Assembly: GCA_002394965.1 (NCBI GenBank)
Contig: DGVL01000111.1
Coordinates: 1 to 20,698 of the forward strand
DNA length: 20,698 bases
Origin: Lachnospira sp. UBA4285
GTDB taxonomy: Bacteria; Bacillota; Clostridia; Lachnospirales; Lachnospiraceae
Direction: 5' to 3'
Shown: piece by piece, positions 1 through 7,876 of the stretch
Layout of the letters: each line of letters begins with the position of its first letter
Numbering within the stretch: the stretch's first letter is position 1
Translations under genes and position numbers: made by a program
Notes under the pieces: model-generated
The model's input: the letters and a program-made list of their open reading frames with translations, nothing else
The model's database searches: none
What the model was told of the DNA's origin: nothing

Positions 1-10
1 TTCTCTCCTG
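1..10 (-). promoter_or_regulatory. Probable ribosome binding site of the next gene beyond the left edge
   Basis: Read on the minus strand, the last ten bases of the window are CAGGAGAGAA, a good Shine-Dalgarno core that lies about 26 bases after the hypE stop codon. The start codon it would serve falls just outside the window. This suggests that the hydrogenase maturation operon continues to the left, plausibly with another maturation gene such as hypA, hypB or hypF. That last step is inference only. Confidence 0.4.
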
Positions 11-35
11 TTTTATGTGCTGATCTTCAAACCGT

Positions 36-1043
36 TCAGCAGATTCTCGGAAGGCCCTCGCCCTGCAGCACATCCAGTCTGCGCAGTCCTCCGATGTCTG
101 TTTCCATCAGCAGTTCGCCTGGCTTGTCCGCCGTCACGCGCCCGATAATGGCCGCTTCGGAACCATACCGGGATTGCCGGATGATCTGAAGCGCCTCCTC
201 CGCTTCGCATTGCGGAAGAATCACAACCATCTTTCCCTCATTGCCCATGTATACGGGATCAAGACCGAGAAGGCCCGCAAAGCTCTTCACCTTCGGGTTC
301 ACCGGCACAGCGGATTCCCGAATGATGAATGTCTTTCCGGAAGCTTCCGCGAGTTCCCGGAGCACTGTTGCAAGCCCGCCCCGGGTCACATCCCGCATCG
401 TGTGGATGTGCAGGCCGCTTTTCAGCAGGTTGCCGACCATGTCGACAAGCGGTGCATTGTCGCTCTCGATATCTGTCTCAATTTCCATGCGTTCCGACAG
501 AATCGCGGCGTGATGATCCCCCATTGTCCCGGATACAAGGATCGCGTCTGACTCGCGGGCTGCAGACGCACAGATCCCGGCAGTCACTTCGCGCGACTCC
601 TCCGGGAAGATTCCGACCCCTGCCGTGTTGATATACATCCCGCCGTGGCCCTCCACCACCTTGGTGTCACCGGCTGCAATCTTTATCCCGGCTTCCCTTG
701 CCGTAGCTGCCATGGATGCGGTCAGTTCCTTCAGAAGCCCGATATCAAGCCCTTCCTCCAGAATAAACCCACAGGTGAGCCACGCCGGCACGGCCCCCCG
801 CATGAGGAGATCGTTGACCGTCCCGCATACGCAGAGTCTTCCTATGTCACCGCCCCGGAACTTCAGCGGTGTCACGACGAAACTGTCCGTCGTCAGGGCG
901 ATCCGGCCTGTCACCGGCACGACCGCCGAGTCTTCCATCGCGTCCAGTACCGGATTGTCAAATTCTTTCGCAAATATTGTATCGATCAGCTCATCGGTGG
1001 ACCTTCCGCCGCTCCCGTGAGCCATAGTGATTTTCTCAGCCAT
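36..1043 (-). CDS. hypE: HypE, hydrogenase maturation carbamoyl dehydratase
   Basis: HypE receives a carbamoyl group from HypF on its C-terminal cysteine, dehydrates it with ATP to a thiocyanate, and passes cyanide to iron held by HypC-HypD for the [NiFe] active site. The protein is 335 residues from the chosen start, normal for the family. It opens with MAHGSGGRSTDELI, the PurM-like ATP-binding signature, has a central IKIAAGDTKVVEGHGG stretch, and ends in PRIC, with Cys335 as the carbamoyl acceptor. An in-frame upstream start at 1109 would overlap hypD. The start at 1043 is preferred because AGGAG precedes it at normal spacing and homologues begin here. It follows hypD by 28 bases and is surely co-transcribed with it. 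It is the last complete gene of the ech-hyp run. Confidence 0.97.
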   Translation of the reverse strand: MAEKITMAHGSGGRSTDELIDTIFAKEFDNPVLDAMEDSAVVPVTGRIALTTDSFVVTPLKFRGGDIGRLCVCGTVNDLLMRGAVPAWLTCGFILEEGLDIGLLKELTASMAATAREAGIKIAAGDTKVVEGHGGMYINTAGVGIFPEESREVTAGICASAARESDAILVSGTMGDHHAAILSERMEIETDIESDNAPLVDMVGNLLKSGLHIHTMRDVTRGGLATVLRELAEASGKTFIIRESAVPVNPKVKSFAGLLGLDPVYMGNEGKMVVILPQCEAEEALQIIRQSRYGSEAAIIGRVTADKPGELLMETDIGGLRRLDVLQGEGLPRIC

Positions 1044-1071
1044 ATGACAGAAACACTCCTGAAGTACAGTA

Positions 1072-2115
1072 CTATTCTCGCCCGCCCGCAAGCCATGAAA
1101 GGCAGGCACCTTCCGTGGACACCATGCAGGCTCCCTGCGGATTCACCGGCGTGCACGCCTTGCCGAAAAGAGGACATTGCCTTGGCGTGATCTTTCCCGT
1201 CAGAACCACATCGCACCGGCACGCGCTGTTCTTTTTGCGGTCTTCGTCAAGGCCCCGGCTGCCGGCATCAAAGAAAGAATACTCAGGCCTTAAGACTCTG
1301 CCGGACCCGGCAATTTTCCCCATTCCTCTCCAGACAGCATCTGCTTTTTCAAAGTAGAAGTCTATCTTTTCCTGTGCTTTACGGTTTCCCTCCGGGGTCA
1401 CCACACGCGGGTAATAATTTCTCACGACTCCTCTGCCACCGTTCATCACGATGCCGGCGATCGCTGCAAGAAGCTCCGGTCCCTCAAATCCAGCCACACC
1501 AAACGGTATGGAATACTTCCTGGCCAGAGGCTTCCAGATATCTGCCCCCGTCACAGCCGATACATGGCCCGGGGCGATAAATCCCTGAATATCAGCACCG
1601 GAATGCATGAGCCAGTCAATCACCTCCGGCATGGTTTTAAGCGCTGTCAGAAGCCGTACATTCCGGATATCGTCCCGGATCAGTTCTTCCATGAGCGCCG
1701 CATAGACCGGTGTGGTCGTCTCGAAGCCTACCGCCGCAAAGCACCAGATCGTGTCCGGATCCTTTTTCGCAAGCGGTATGATATCCAGAGGGGAATACAC
1801 CATCCTGACCCTCGCGCCTTCCCCCTTCGCGACAGCCAGACTTTTCTGTGATCCCGGGACCCTGATGAGATCTCCAAAAGTCACCACACAGGTGTCCGGG
1901 CGCATGGCCAGCTCGATCAGTCGGTCTATATAGGCTGACGGCGTGACGCATACCGGGCAGCCAGGTCCTGAGAGCAGACGGATTCGTTTCGAAAGCATTC
2001 CCGGAATCCCATTTCTGGAGATCGCCCCGGTGTGGCTTCCGCAGACCTCCATGATCCGCATCGCAGGCCCGTCGTAATTCTTCAGCCAGGCTTTGACGTC
2101 GTCAAGTGTCTTCAT
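1072..2115 (-). CDS. hypD: HypD, hydrogenase maturation iron-sulfur protein
   Basis: HypD forms the scaffold complex with HypC on which the Fe(CN)2CO unit is built. At 347 residues it is slightly shorter than typical HypD. Family motifs are clear: MEVCGSHT with Cys25, and GPGCPVC with Cys53 and Cys56, matching the redox-active cysteines of the E. coli protein. The C-terminal third has a cysteine cluster (Cys299, Cys301, Cys314, Cys321, Cys330, Cys338) that holds the [4Fe-4S] cluster ligands. A GFETTTP motif lies in the middle. Its ATG overlaps the hypC stop by four bases (ATGA), indicating translational coupling, as expected for partners that act as a 1:1 complex. Confidence 0.97.
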   Translation of the reverse strand: MKTLDDVKAWLKNYDGPAMRIMEVCGSHTGAISRNGIPGMLSKRIRLLSGPGCPVCVTPSAYIDRLIELAMRPDTCVVTFGDLIRVPGSQKSLAVAKGEGARVRMVYSPLDIIPLAKKDPDTIWCFAAVGFETTTPVYAALMEELIRDDIRNVRLLTALKTMPEVIDWLMHSGADIQGFIAPGHVSAVTGADIWKPLARKYSIPFGVAGFEGPELLAAIAGIVMNGGRGVVRNYYPRVVTPEGNRKAQEKIDFYFEKADAVWRGMGKIAGSGRVLRPEYSFFDAGSRGLDEDRKKNSACRCDVVLTGKITPRQCPLFGKACTPVNPQGACMVSTEGACLSWLAGGRE

Positions 2116-2330
2116 GCAAATTCTTCTCCGATTTCCCGGAAGATTTCTTCCATGCTGTCAGCTTCATTCTCAGCGAGCTTCTGCAGGATACAGCCGGCGT
2201 GAACAAGCACCCTGTCGCCCGGCTTTACGCTCACCAGACCGGCAAGAGCTCTCACTTCATTCCCTTCAAAATCCACCTGCGCATACTCTCCGTCGACGGA
2301 AACAACCCTTCCTGGAAGTGCTACACACAT
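2112..2330 (-). CDS. hypC: HypC/HybG-family hydrogenase maturation chaperone
   Basis: This 72-residue HypC-family chaperone carries the iron centre with HypD and delivers it to the hydrogenase large-subunit precursor. It begins MCVALPGRVV. Cys2, exposed after Met removal, is the essential iron-binding residue, and His44 in the VHAGCIL motif is the second conserved position. An in-frame start 22 codons upstream exists, but it would put residues before the functional Cys2 and cannot be right. The start at 2330 has AGAGGTG upstream. It is the first hyp gene after echF, 86 bases downstream, with a hairpin in between. Since only one hydrogenase is encoded here, it presumably serves EchE. Confidence 0.97.
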   Translation of the reverse strand: MCVALPGRVVSVDGEYAQVDFEGNEVRALAGLVSVKPGDRVLVHAGCILQKLAENEADSMEEIFREIGEEFA

Positions 2331-2350
2331 AATATTAACACCTCTTTCTG

Positions 2351-2394
2351 TAAACGAAAAGAAAGACCACCGTCCTTGCAGGCAGCAGTCTTTC
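2351..2394 (-). terminator. Hairpin with T-rich tail between echF and hypC
   Basis: On the minus strand, GAAAGAC pairs with GTCTTTC across a partly wobble-paired inner stem (arms at 2388-2394 and 2361-2367), and TTTCTTTTCGTTT follows immediately. This is the layout of an intrinsic terminator, placed directly after the last structural gene and before the maturation genes. The inner stem has G-T wobbles and a mismatch, so it is probably leaky. It could lower hyp expression relative to ech rather than stop transcription, because no promoter is evident between it and hypC. Confidence 0.55.
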
Positions 2395-2416
2395 AAGACA
2401 ATCCGGATCCTGTATC

Positions 2417-2920
2417 TTAATTTTTATCCGCGGACTGCACAGCCTGCGCTGCAGCTCCGGCCGCTGCCGCCGCTTCCGCTTCCTTTTTCGCCTTCAGGGC
2501 GGCTGCCTTCTTTGCAGCCATCTCTTTGGCAAGCGCAGCCTGCTTCGCGCGCTTTTCCGCCTCTGCCCTGAGAACTTCCGGCGACTTCTGATAAGTCTGG
2601 GACGCCTTTTCTCTTTCCGGCTCCTGGTATCCCGGAACAATGCTCAGGCACTTCACCGGGCACTTCAGGACGCAGTAGCCGCACTGAACGCAGTCAAAGC
2701 GGTTGATTGTCCAGGTGCCCTTCATGCGGTCGACCGAAAGCGTCCCGGTGGGACAGCTTCTAACGCACATGCCGCAGGAGATGCATCTGTCAATCTGGAT
2801 TTCAATGTGGCCGCGGTCGCCTTCCGGATACTGAATCGGAACGGCCGGGTACCGACGTGTCACCGGTTTTGAGAAGAGGTTCTTCAGAATAACCGGCGCG
2901 AATTTCATGACTCTGCTCAC
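2417..2920 (-). CDS. echF: EchF, two-[4Fe-4S] ferredoxin-like subunit of Ech hydrogenase
   Basis: This polyferredoxin subunit passes electrons from reduced ferredoxin towards the small subunit EchC, on the cytoplasmic face of the complex. From a GTG start it is 167 residues. The N-terminus (LKNLFSKPVTRRYP) is typical of EchF and NuoI-like subunits. Two cluster motifs are intact: Cys46, 49, 52, 56 and Cys77, 80, 83, 87. The GTG at 2920 is chosen because AAAGGAGG sits exactly 8 bases upstream. The ATG at 2959 would overlap the echE end, and the ATG at 2908 lacks such a site. Residues from about 98 to 167 form an unusual Ala/Lys/Glu-rich tail, probably helical, with no counterpart in the core fold. 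Together with echA-E it completes a six-subunit Ech set. Confidence 0.93.
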   Translation of the reverse strand: MSRVMKFAPVILKNLFSKPVTRRYPAVPIQYPEGDRGHIEIQIDRCISCGMCVRSCPTGTLSVDRMKGTWTINRFDCVQCGYCVLKCPVKCLSIVPGYQEPEREKASQTYQKSPEVLRAEAEKRAKQAALAKEMAAKKAAALKAKKEAEAAAAAGAAAQAVQSADKN

Positions 2921-2936
2921 TTTCAGCGCCTCCTTT
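2921..2936 (-). promoter_or_regulatory. Ribosome binding site that fixes a GTG start for echF
   Basis: AAAGGAGG (2929-2936) is followed by an 8-base spacer and the GTG at 2918-2920. The site overlaps the last codons of echE, whose stop is at 2935-2937, so echF translation is likely coupled to that of echE. No comparable site precedes the other two possible in-frame starts. Confidence 0.75.
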
Positions 2937-4017
2937 ACCGCTCTGTGCAGGAGATGCACGGATCAATCGTAAGAATCAGAATCGGAACATCCGCGTACTC
3001 GGCGCCTTTCAGTGTCTCGCACAGCGCCTGAAGATTGGCAAATGTCGGTGTGCGCAGGCGGAAACGGTCCAGATTCGGTTTTCCGTGTCCCTCGGAATAG
3101 AATATCGCTTCGCCTCTGGGCTGCTCGATTCTCGCAAAGTACTCGCCATTTGGATTTCCCTTGACTGTGGCGGAAAGGTCGCCCTCCTTCGGCATGTGCT
3201 CAAAAGCTCTGCGAACCAGTTCTATTGAGGCAAAAATCTCGTTTATGCGGACCTCGCATCTGGCGTAGCTGTCCCCGTCCTGCGCGACGACCGGCTCAAA
3301 TCCGAGATCCGAGTACGCCTCATACCCTCGCATGCGCATATCGCAGGCGATGCCGCTTGCTCTTGCCATAGGTCCGCAGGCACCGACGTCATGAGCCTGC
3401 TGCTTTGTGAGAACGCCGACTCCCTTAAGACGCGTCTGAACTGAATAATCGTCCAGGAACGTCTTCGTCATCTCCCGTGTCTCCTTTTCGATCTCATTCA
3501 GGTCATCCAGGATCTTCTTCTGCATGTCCGGTGTGATATCCTTCAGAACACCGCCCACCTTCAGGACCGAATAGATCAGACGGCCGCCTGTAGTCATCTC
3601 CATCAGATCGAGGACCTTTTCGCGGATCCGCCAGGCCTCATAGAAAAGGGACTCGAATCCGAAGGCATCTGCCGTAAATCCCAGCCACATCAGGTGGCTG
3701 GTCATCCGGGCCATCTCTGCCCAGACAACGCGCAGATATCTGGCCCTTTCCGGGACCTCGACGTTCATGATTCCCTCGATGGACTCCACATATCCCAGCC
3801 CGTGGCCAAACGAGCATATGCCGCAGGTTCTTTCGACGACATACAGATATTTCTGGAAATCACGGTCCGGGGCAAGTCCTTCCAGGCCTCTGTGAATGAA
3901 ACCGATATTCGGGATCGCCTCAACAATTTTTTCGTCTTCCACCACCAGGTCCAGGTGAATCGGCTCCGGGAGAACCGGATGCTGCGGTCCGAACGGAATT
4001 ACACTTCTCTTCCCCAT
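2935..4017 (-). CDS. echE: EchE, [NiFe] large (catalytic) subunit of Ech hydrogenase
   Basis: This is the catalytic subunit that reduces protons to H2 at a NiFe centre, homologous to the 49-kDa/NuoD subunit of complex I. It has 360 residues. The N-terminal ligand motif RTCGICSFGHG supplies Cys65 and Cys68; the C-terminal motif DPCISCTER supplies Cys354 and Cys357. All four nickel-binding cysteines are therefore present, which separates it from NuoD, where they are lost. The protein ends three residues after the last cysteine, so there is no C-terminal peptide to be cleaved, as known for Ech and CooH large subunits. Its ATG overlaps the echD stop in a TGATG. HypC, HypD and HypE encoded downstream would build its Fe(CN)2CO. 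Confidence 0.97.
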   Translation of the reverse strand: MGKRSVIPFGPQHPVLPEPIHLDLVVEDEKIVEAIPNIGFIHRGLEGLAPDRDFQKYLYVVERTCGICSFGHGLGYVESIEGIMNVEVPERARYLRVVWAEMARMTSHLMWLGFTADAFGFESLFYEAWRIREKVLDLMEMTTGGRLIYSVLKVGGVLKDITPDMQKKILDDLNEIEKETREMTKTFLDDYSVQTRLKGVGVLTKQQAHDVGACGPMARASGIACDMRMRGYEAYSDLGFEPVVAQDGDSYARCEVRINEIFASIELVRRAFEHMPKEGDLSATVKGNPNGEYFARIEQPRGEAIFYSEGHGKPNLDRFRLRTPTFANLQALCETLKGAEYADVPILILTIDPCISCTER

Positions 4018-4484
4018 CAGTTGGCATCCTCCTTCTGCGTTTCCGGCGCGTCTGGTGCGGAAATCTTCTTTGTCTCGTCAGTTGCAACTTCGCGCTGATC
4101 CTCCGGGAGGAACGGTGCCTTGGTCTTGATGCGGTAGAGACGGTTGTGATAATCCAGGTCGATGTAGCGTATGTTCAGTCCGAAGAGCTCTTCCATCTCG
4201 TTCTCGTAAAAAGCAGCATACGGATAGATTTCCGAAATACTGGAAATCGTTGCCGTGCGCTCCGCAAGGATTCGCAGCGTAATGTAATCCAGCGTCTGAT
4301 CATCAGCAAAGGAATAGCTGATCTCGTACTGATTGTTCACCCAGGAACAGCACGCCTGGGAGAGGCGGAGGCCCTTTTTCTTCATCTCAACAGCCTTTTC
4401 CACCAGTTCGTCGGCTTTGACCGGCACAATCGTGTTACTGCCGGTCTGCCTGACAGCCTTCTTCTCATTTGTTTCCTCAGGCAT
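4017..4484 (-). CDS. echD: EchD, NuoC/30-kDa-like subunit of Ech hydrogenase
   Basis: This small soluble subunit resembles NuoC and packs against EchE in the cytoplasmic arm. The 155 residues include the family hallmark of a central YENEMEELFGLNI stretch, matching the ERE/FDLFGI-type motif of 30-kDa subunits, followed by a short YRIKTKAPFLPE region. The first 20 and last 25 or so residues are charged and of low complexity. It overlaps echC by 8 bases and echE by 1 base, so the three genes are tightly coupled. No cofactor-binding residues are expected or seen. Assignment rests on the motif plus its invariant position in the operon. Confidence 0.93.
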   Translation of the reverse strand: MPEETNEKKAVRQTGSNTIVPVKADELVEKAVEMKKKGLRLSQACCSWVNNQYEISYSFADDQTLDYITLRILAERTATISSISEIYPYAAFYENEMEELFGLNIRYIDLDYHNRLYRIKTKAPFLPEDQREVATDETKKISAPDAPETQKEDAN

Positions 4485-5007
4485 CTGCGGCTCCCTTCAT
4501 CTCTTGCATTTTCACCTTGTCGCGGGCCGTATTAATGTTCGGATCAACCGGACCGGCCTCTCCTTTGTGCTCTTTTTCATACTGGTCATGTTCGTCCGAG
4601 CGCTTCTGGAACAGCTCCACAGCTTTCATAATGCCGTCCATGATAGATTCCGGACGGGCTGCACATCCCGGAACATAGATGTCAATTGGAACCGTAGAGT
4701 CCGCGCCGCCGAGCATGTTGTAACATTCGCGGAATACCCCGCCCGAGCAGGCGCAGGTTCCGACAGCCACGACAACCTTTGGTCTTGGCATCTGATCATA
4801 CAGCTGCTTCACAACCGGAGCATTCTGCTGATTGATCCCGCCGGTGATCATAAGAATATCCGCCTGCAGCGGGTCACCTGTGTTGACGACGCCAAAGCGT
4901 TCTGCATCGTAGACAGGCGTCAGAGTCGCGAGCACTTCGATATCACAGCCGTTGCAGCTGGAGCCGTCGTAATGCAGCAGCCACGGCGATTTTTTTACTT
5001 TTCCCAT
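4477..5007 (-). CDS. echC: EchC, small [4Fe-4S] subunit of Ech hydrogenase
   Basis: EchC holds the proximal [4Fe-4S] cluster that wires EchF to the NiFe site, and is homologous to NuoB/PSST. The 176-residue protein has the four expected ligands: Cys18 and Cys21 in SSCNGCDIE, Cys85 in GTCACSGG, and Cys115 in VPGCAARPE. Ech small subunits end soon after the PGC motif; this one carries about 40 extra charged residues rich in Glu, Lys and Asp. AGAGGG stands upstream of the ATG, which lies 20 bases after the echB stop. No Tat signal peptide is present, consistent with a cytoplasm-facing group 4 hydrogenase. Confidence 0.96.
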   Translation of the reverse strand: MGKVKKSPWLLHYDGSSCNGCDIEVLATLTPVYDAERFGVVNTGDPLQADILMITGGINQQNAPVVKQLYDQMPRPKVVVAVGTCACSGGVFRECYNMLGGADSTVPIDIYVPGCAARPESIMDGIMKAVELFQKRSDEHDQYEKEHKGEAGPVDPNINTARDKVKMQEMKGAADA

Positions 5008-5027
5008 CTGTCATCCCTCTTTATCTG

Positions 5028-5903
5028 TCAGCGGATCATCATCAGAATCAGCAGATTTACGCCTGAGCACAGTCCTGTGACAGCCCAGCTCAGCCCCAGC
5101 ATGTTCTCCCACTTCACACGCGCGTTCGTGTTGTCGATCAGTACAAAGCAGAAGAAAATGACCAGATCCACCAGAATTGCCGCCAGAACGCTCACGAGCG
5201 AGCTGTTCAGAATGAACACCGCCACAACGCCGTACAGGAACACCATCTCGTACCACTCTGCGAGCTTGAAGAGCGCCAGATTTCTGGCTCCCATCTCCGT
5301 CGTGACACCCTGGACAAGTTCCTGATGCGCGTGATGCGATGTCGATACATCGAACGGAGAAATTCTCAGCTTGATGATCATCGCGAAGAGATAGGACGCG
5401 AGGAATCCCGGAAGAAACACGACCAGACTCGTATTCTGGCTGAAAACTGCCCTTGCGTTGAATGTTCCCGTCGCAAGATAGAAACCCACAGACAGCAGGA
5501 GCACGGCTGGCTCATAGCATACTTCCTGAATCAGTTCACGGCTGGCTGCCATCGAAGAATACGGACTCGACGGGACGATAGCCGCAAAGTACAGGAACGT
5601 ACCGGTCGTCGACAGCACAAAGAACGTCATCAGAAGGTCATTGCCGGAGAAGAACATGGCGCCGGACATGACCATCAGGACCAGATAGGACGTCAGAATG
5701 AAGAACTGTGCCCGGTCAACGGTTACAACCTGCTTGTTGAGAAGTTTTACAAAATCATACCACGGCTGCAGAAGCGGCGGCCCGATTCTCCCCTGCATCC
5801 TCGCGGAAAGCTTTCTCTCGGCGCCATCCATCAGGCAGCCCAGGAACGGAGCACCCACAATGTAGAGAACCGCTCCGATCGCATAAAAAATTGTATGGTT
5901 CAT
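5028..5903 (-). CDS. echB: EchB, NuoH-like membrane subunit of Ech hydrogenase
   Basis: EchB is the membrane subunit at the junction of hydrogenase and ion-pumping arms, homologous to NuoH of complex I. The 291-residue protein has about eight hydrophobic helices. Its family signatures are RMQGRIGPPLLQPWYDFVKLL near residues 35-57 and the cytoplasmic loop with SPFDVSTSHHAHQELV, corresponding to the quinone-site loop of NuoH. The real start is the ATG at 5903, which overlaps the echA stop (TGATG) and has AGGAGG nine bases upstream. An in-frame start at 6026 lies deep inside echA and adds a non-homologous leader, so it is rejected. Confidence 0.95.
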   Translation of the reverse strand: MNHTIFYAIGAVLYIVGAPFLGCLMDGAERKLSARMQGRIGPPLLQPWYDFVKLLNKQVVTVDRAQFFILTSYLVLMVMSGAMFFSGNDLLMTFFVLSTTGTFLYFAAIVPSSPYSSMAASRELIQEVCYEPAVLLLSVGFYLATGTFNARAVFSQNTSLVVFLPGFLASYLFAMIIKLRISPFDVSTSHHAHQELVQGVTTEMGARNLALFKLAEWYEMVFLYGVVAVFILNSSLVSVLAAILVDLVIFFCFVLIDNTNARVKWENMLGLSWAVTGLCSGVNLLILMMIR

Positions 5904-7822
5904 CAGAGTGCGCCTCCTATGATCATGCTCATCATCACCAGAAGAACCGCTGTTGTCAGGATCTGACTGAATATACGCAGCTGATGCGGGTGAATGAAGG
6001 AACGGAAATAATAGTTGGACAGCCACAGCCTCTTCGGCTCGCCGAACGAATCCACGAACATCGTGTTGTCACCCGTATTGATACCGCTCATATAGGTGAG
6101 TTTCACATTCGCGCGCATCTTACGGCCGATGAAATAGCTGAAGATCGGAACAAGGAAGACAAATGCGATGACGACGATCATCGTGTACAGAACGCCCATC
6201 GGGAGTACATCTTCATACTTGCCGAACATTTCGATAAGAAGCGGATCCACATATACCTTGGATATGAACGGGACCAGAATGCACAGCAGAATCATCAGCA
6301 CAGCGTGAACCGTGAGAGACACCACTTCATTTCTTCTGGTGATATCCTTCAGTCTGTCGCCTGTCTCGTGGCTTCTGGAGATCAGCTTGCCCATCCACTT
6401 GGTCCAGTAGAAGGACGTCGTCGCAGAACCGAACACAATGAAGAGGACCAGAAGAATATTGGACTCATCGACAGCCGCCCGCAGAGCCGACCACTTGGAG
6501 ATCAGCATGCCAAACGGAGCCAGGAACATGCCTGCGATTCCGATGAACATGAATGTCGCCAGTCTGGGCAGACGGTACAGGAGTCCGTGCATATCCTCGA
6601 TGTCACGGGTGCCGATCGCATTCTCTGTGGCACCGACGTCCTGGAAGAGCAGCGACTTGGATACCGCGTGGAAGATCATCAGCAGCACGCCTGCCCATAC
6701 GGTCTCCGGTGCACCGACACCGGCGCAGGCGACCATAAGTCCCAGATTGCTGATGGTGGAAAAGGCGAGTACCCTCTTCCCGTCACTCTGGCCGATCGCG
6801 ATGATCGAAGCGACGAAGAAGGTGAAACCTCCGATAAAAGTTATCATGGTTCCCGTCAGGGTACCGGCCATCGCCGGGGCAAGGCGAAGAAGCACATAGA
6901 TTCCAGCCTTTACCATTGTGGCTGAGTGAAGCAGGGCGCTTGACGGAGTCGGAGCGACCATGGCTCCGATGAGCCACGTGGAGAATGGATACTGCGCCGC
7001 CTTGGTCAGTGCGGCAAAAGCGATCAGAGCGATCGGAAGCACACAGTACGCCATGTGCATCTGTGTCGAGAGATCGATCAGGTCATGAAACGCGACCGTG
7101 TGAGACTGATAGCCGAAATAGATGATTCCGACAGCCAGAGCCACACCGCCGGCAAGATTCATCCACAGTGCGCGGAATGAGTTGTGAACTGCCTCATCCG
7201 TTCTCGTGTAGCCGATCAGCAGGAATGAGCAGACGCTTGTCGTCTCCCAGAACAGATCGATCCACAGCAGCGACTCCGACATGACGAATCCGAACATCGC
7301 GCTGAGGAAAAAGAACAGAAGCCCGAGAAAATAATTCCGGCGGTCTTCAAATTCCGGATGATGGTGTGCATAGCCTTCCATATACCCGACTGCGTACACG
7401 ATGATCATGCCGCCGATAATGCCGACGATGAGGCACATCAGCATCGACAGATGATCGATGTATATGTGCGGGATCGTGTGAAGCTCCGGTCCCATCAGCT
7501 CAAAATACGCGAGCATGAGCGTCGGTACGATCGACAGAACGCTGATCCAGTACTTGTGGTACTTGAAACACAGATATGTCACGACCAGCATGAGGACAAT
7601 CTCGCCCGCAAGGATAAAATGATCAGCCGTCTCCGTGTTATAAAACAGTTTGATCGGAACCCGTCCGTTACGCAGCCACTGGACAAAAAGAACTCCGACG
7701 GCGGCGATGATGGTTCCCGAACCGATGTAGGCAGCAATTCCGCGCACCTTGTTGTCCCGGATCGCAAAGATCACGAACGCCCAGATGAGCGGAAACAAAA
7801 TCAAGAATACTGTTACCGGCAT
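5903..7822 (-). CDS. echA: EchA, NuoL-like antiporter subunit of Ech hydrogenase
   Basis: EchA is the large ion-translocating membrane subunit related to NuoL and Mrp-type antiporters. It has 639 residues with many predicted transmembrane helices from residue 3 to near the C-terminus. Conserved polar residues of the channel are visible: Glu193 in LFWETTS, Lys274 in ALTKAAQYPFSTWL, and His299 and Lys305 in SSALLHSATMVKAGIY. A downstream HAVSKSLLF and a GTRDIEDMHGL segment also match the family. It is the first gene of the hydrogenase operon and begins 55 bases after the yqeY stop, behind a purine-rich GAGAGGAAAAGGAAAG ribosome binding region. No clear promoter is visible in that gap. Whether it moves H+ or Na+ cannot be read from sequence. 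Confidence 0.95.
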   Translation of the reverse strand: MPVTVFLILFPLIWAFVIFAIRDNKVRGIAAYIGSGTIIAAVGVLFVQWLRNGRVPIKLFYNTETADHFILAGEIVLMLVVTYLCFKYHKYWISVLSIVPTLMLAYFELMGPELHTIPHIYIDHLSMLMCLIVGIIGGMIIVYAVGYMEGYAHHHPEFEDRRNYFLGLLFFFLSAMFGFVMSESLLWIDLFWETTSVCSFLLIGYTRTDEAVHNSFRALWMNLAGGVALAVGIIYFGYQSHTVAFHDLIDLSTQMHMAYCVLPIALIAFAALTKAAQYPFSTWLIGAMVAPTPSSALLHSATMVKAGIYVLLRLAPAMAGTLTGTMITFIGGFTFFVASIIAIGQSDGKRVLAFSTISNLGLMVACAGVGAPETVWAGVLLMIFHAVSKSLLFQDVGATENAIGTRDIEDMHGLLYRLPRLATFMFIGIAGMFLAPFGMLISKWSALRAAVDESNILLVLFIVFGSATTSFYWTKWMGKLISRSHETGDRLKDITRRNEVVSLTVHAVLMILLCILVPFISKVYVDPLLIEMFGKYEDVLPMGVLYTMIVVIAFVFLVPIFSYFIGRKMRANVKLTYMSGINTGDNTMFVDSFGEPKRLWLSNYYFRSFIHPHQLRIFSQILTTAVLLVMMSMIIGGAL

Positions 7823-7842
7823 CTTTCCTTTTCCTCTCTTTC

Positions 7843-7876
7843 CCGGAGCTGTCTGAAAGCCCCGGCAGTTTTTTTC
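7843..7876 (+). terminator. Plus-strand-oriented hairpin and T-tract upstream of echA
   Basis: CCGGAGCT (7843-7850) pairs with AGCCCCGG (7858-7865), an eight-pair stem with one G-T wobble and a seven-base loop, and CAGTTTTTTTC follows on the plus strand. This has the form of an intrinsic terminator, but it faces away from every gene in the window. On the minus strand it is preceded by an A-rich run and not followed by Ts, so it should not end yqeY transcription well. It may block antisense transcription coming out of ech, or act as a leader hairpin just before the echA ribosome binding site. Confidence 0.45.

Noticed and set aside
1044..1109. Longer N-terminus for HypE
   Set aside because: The extra 22 residues overlap hypD and are not homologous to HypE; a good ribosome binding site marks the start at 1043.
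4333..6925. Long plus-strand open frames opposite the ech genes
   Set aside because: They run across several conserved Ech subunits and encode His/Arg/Gln-rich sequence without domains.
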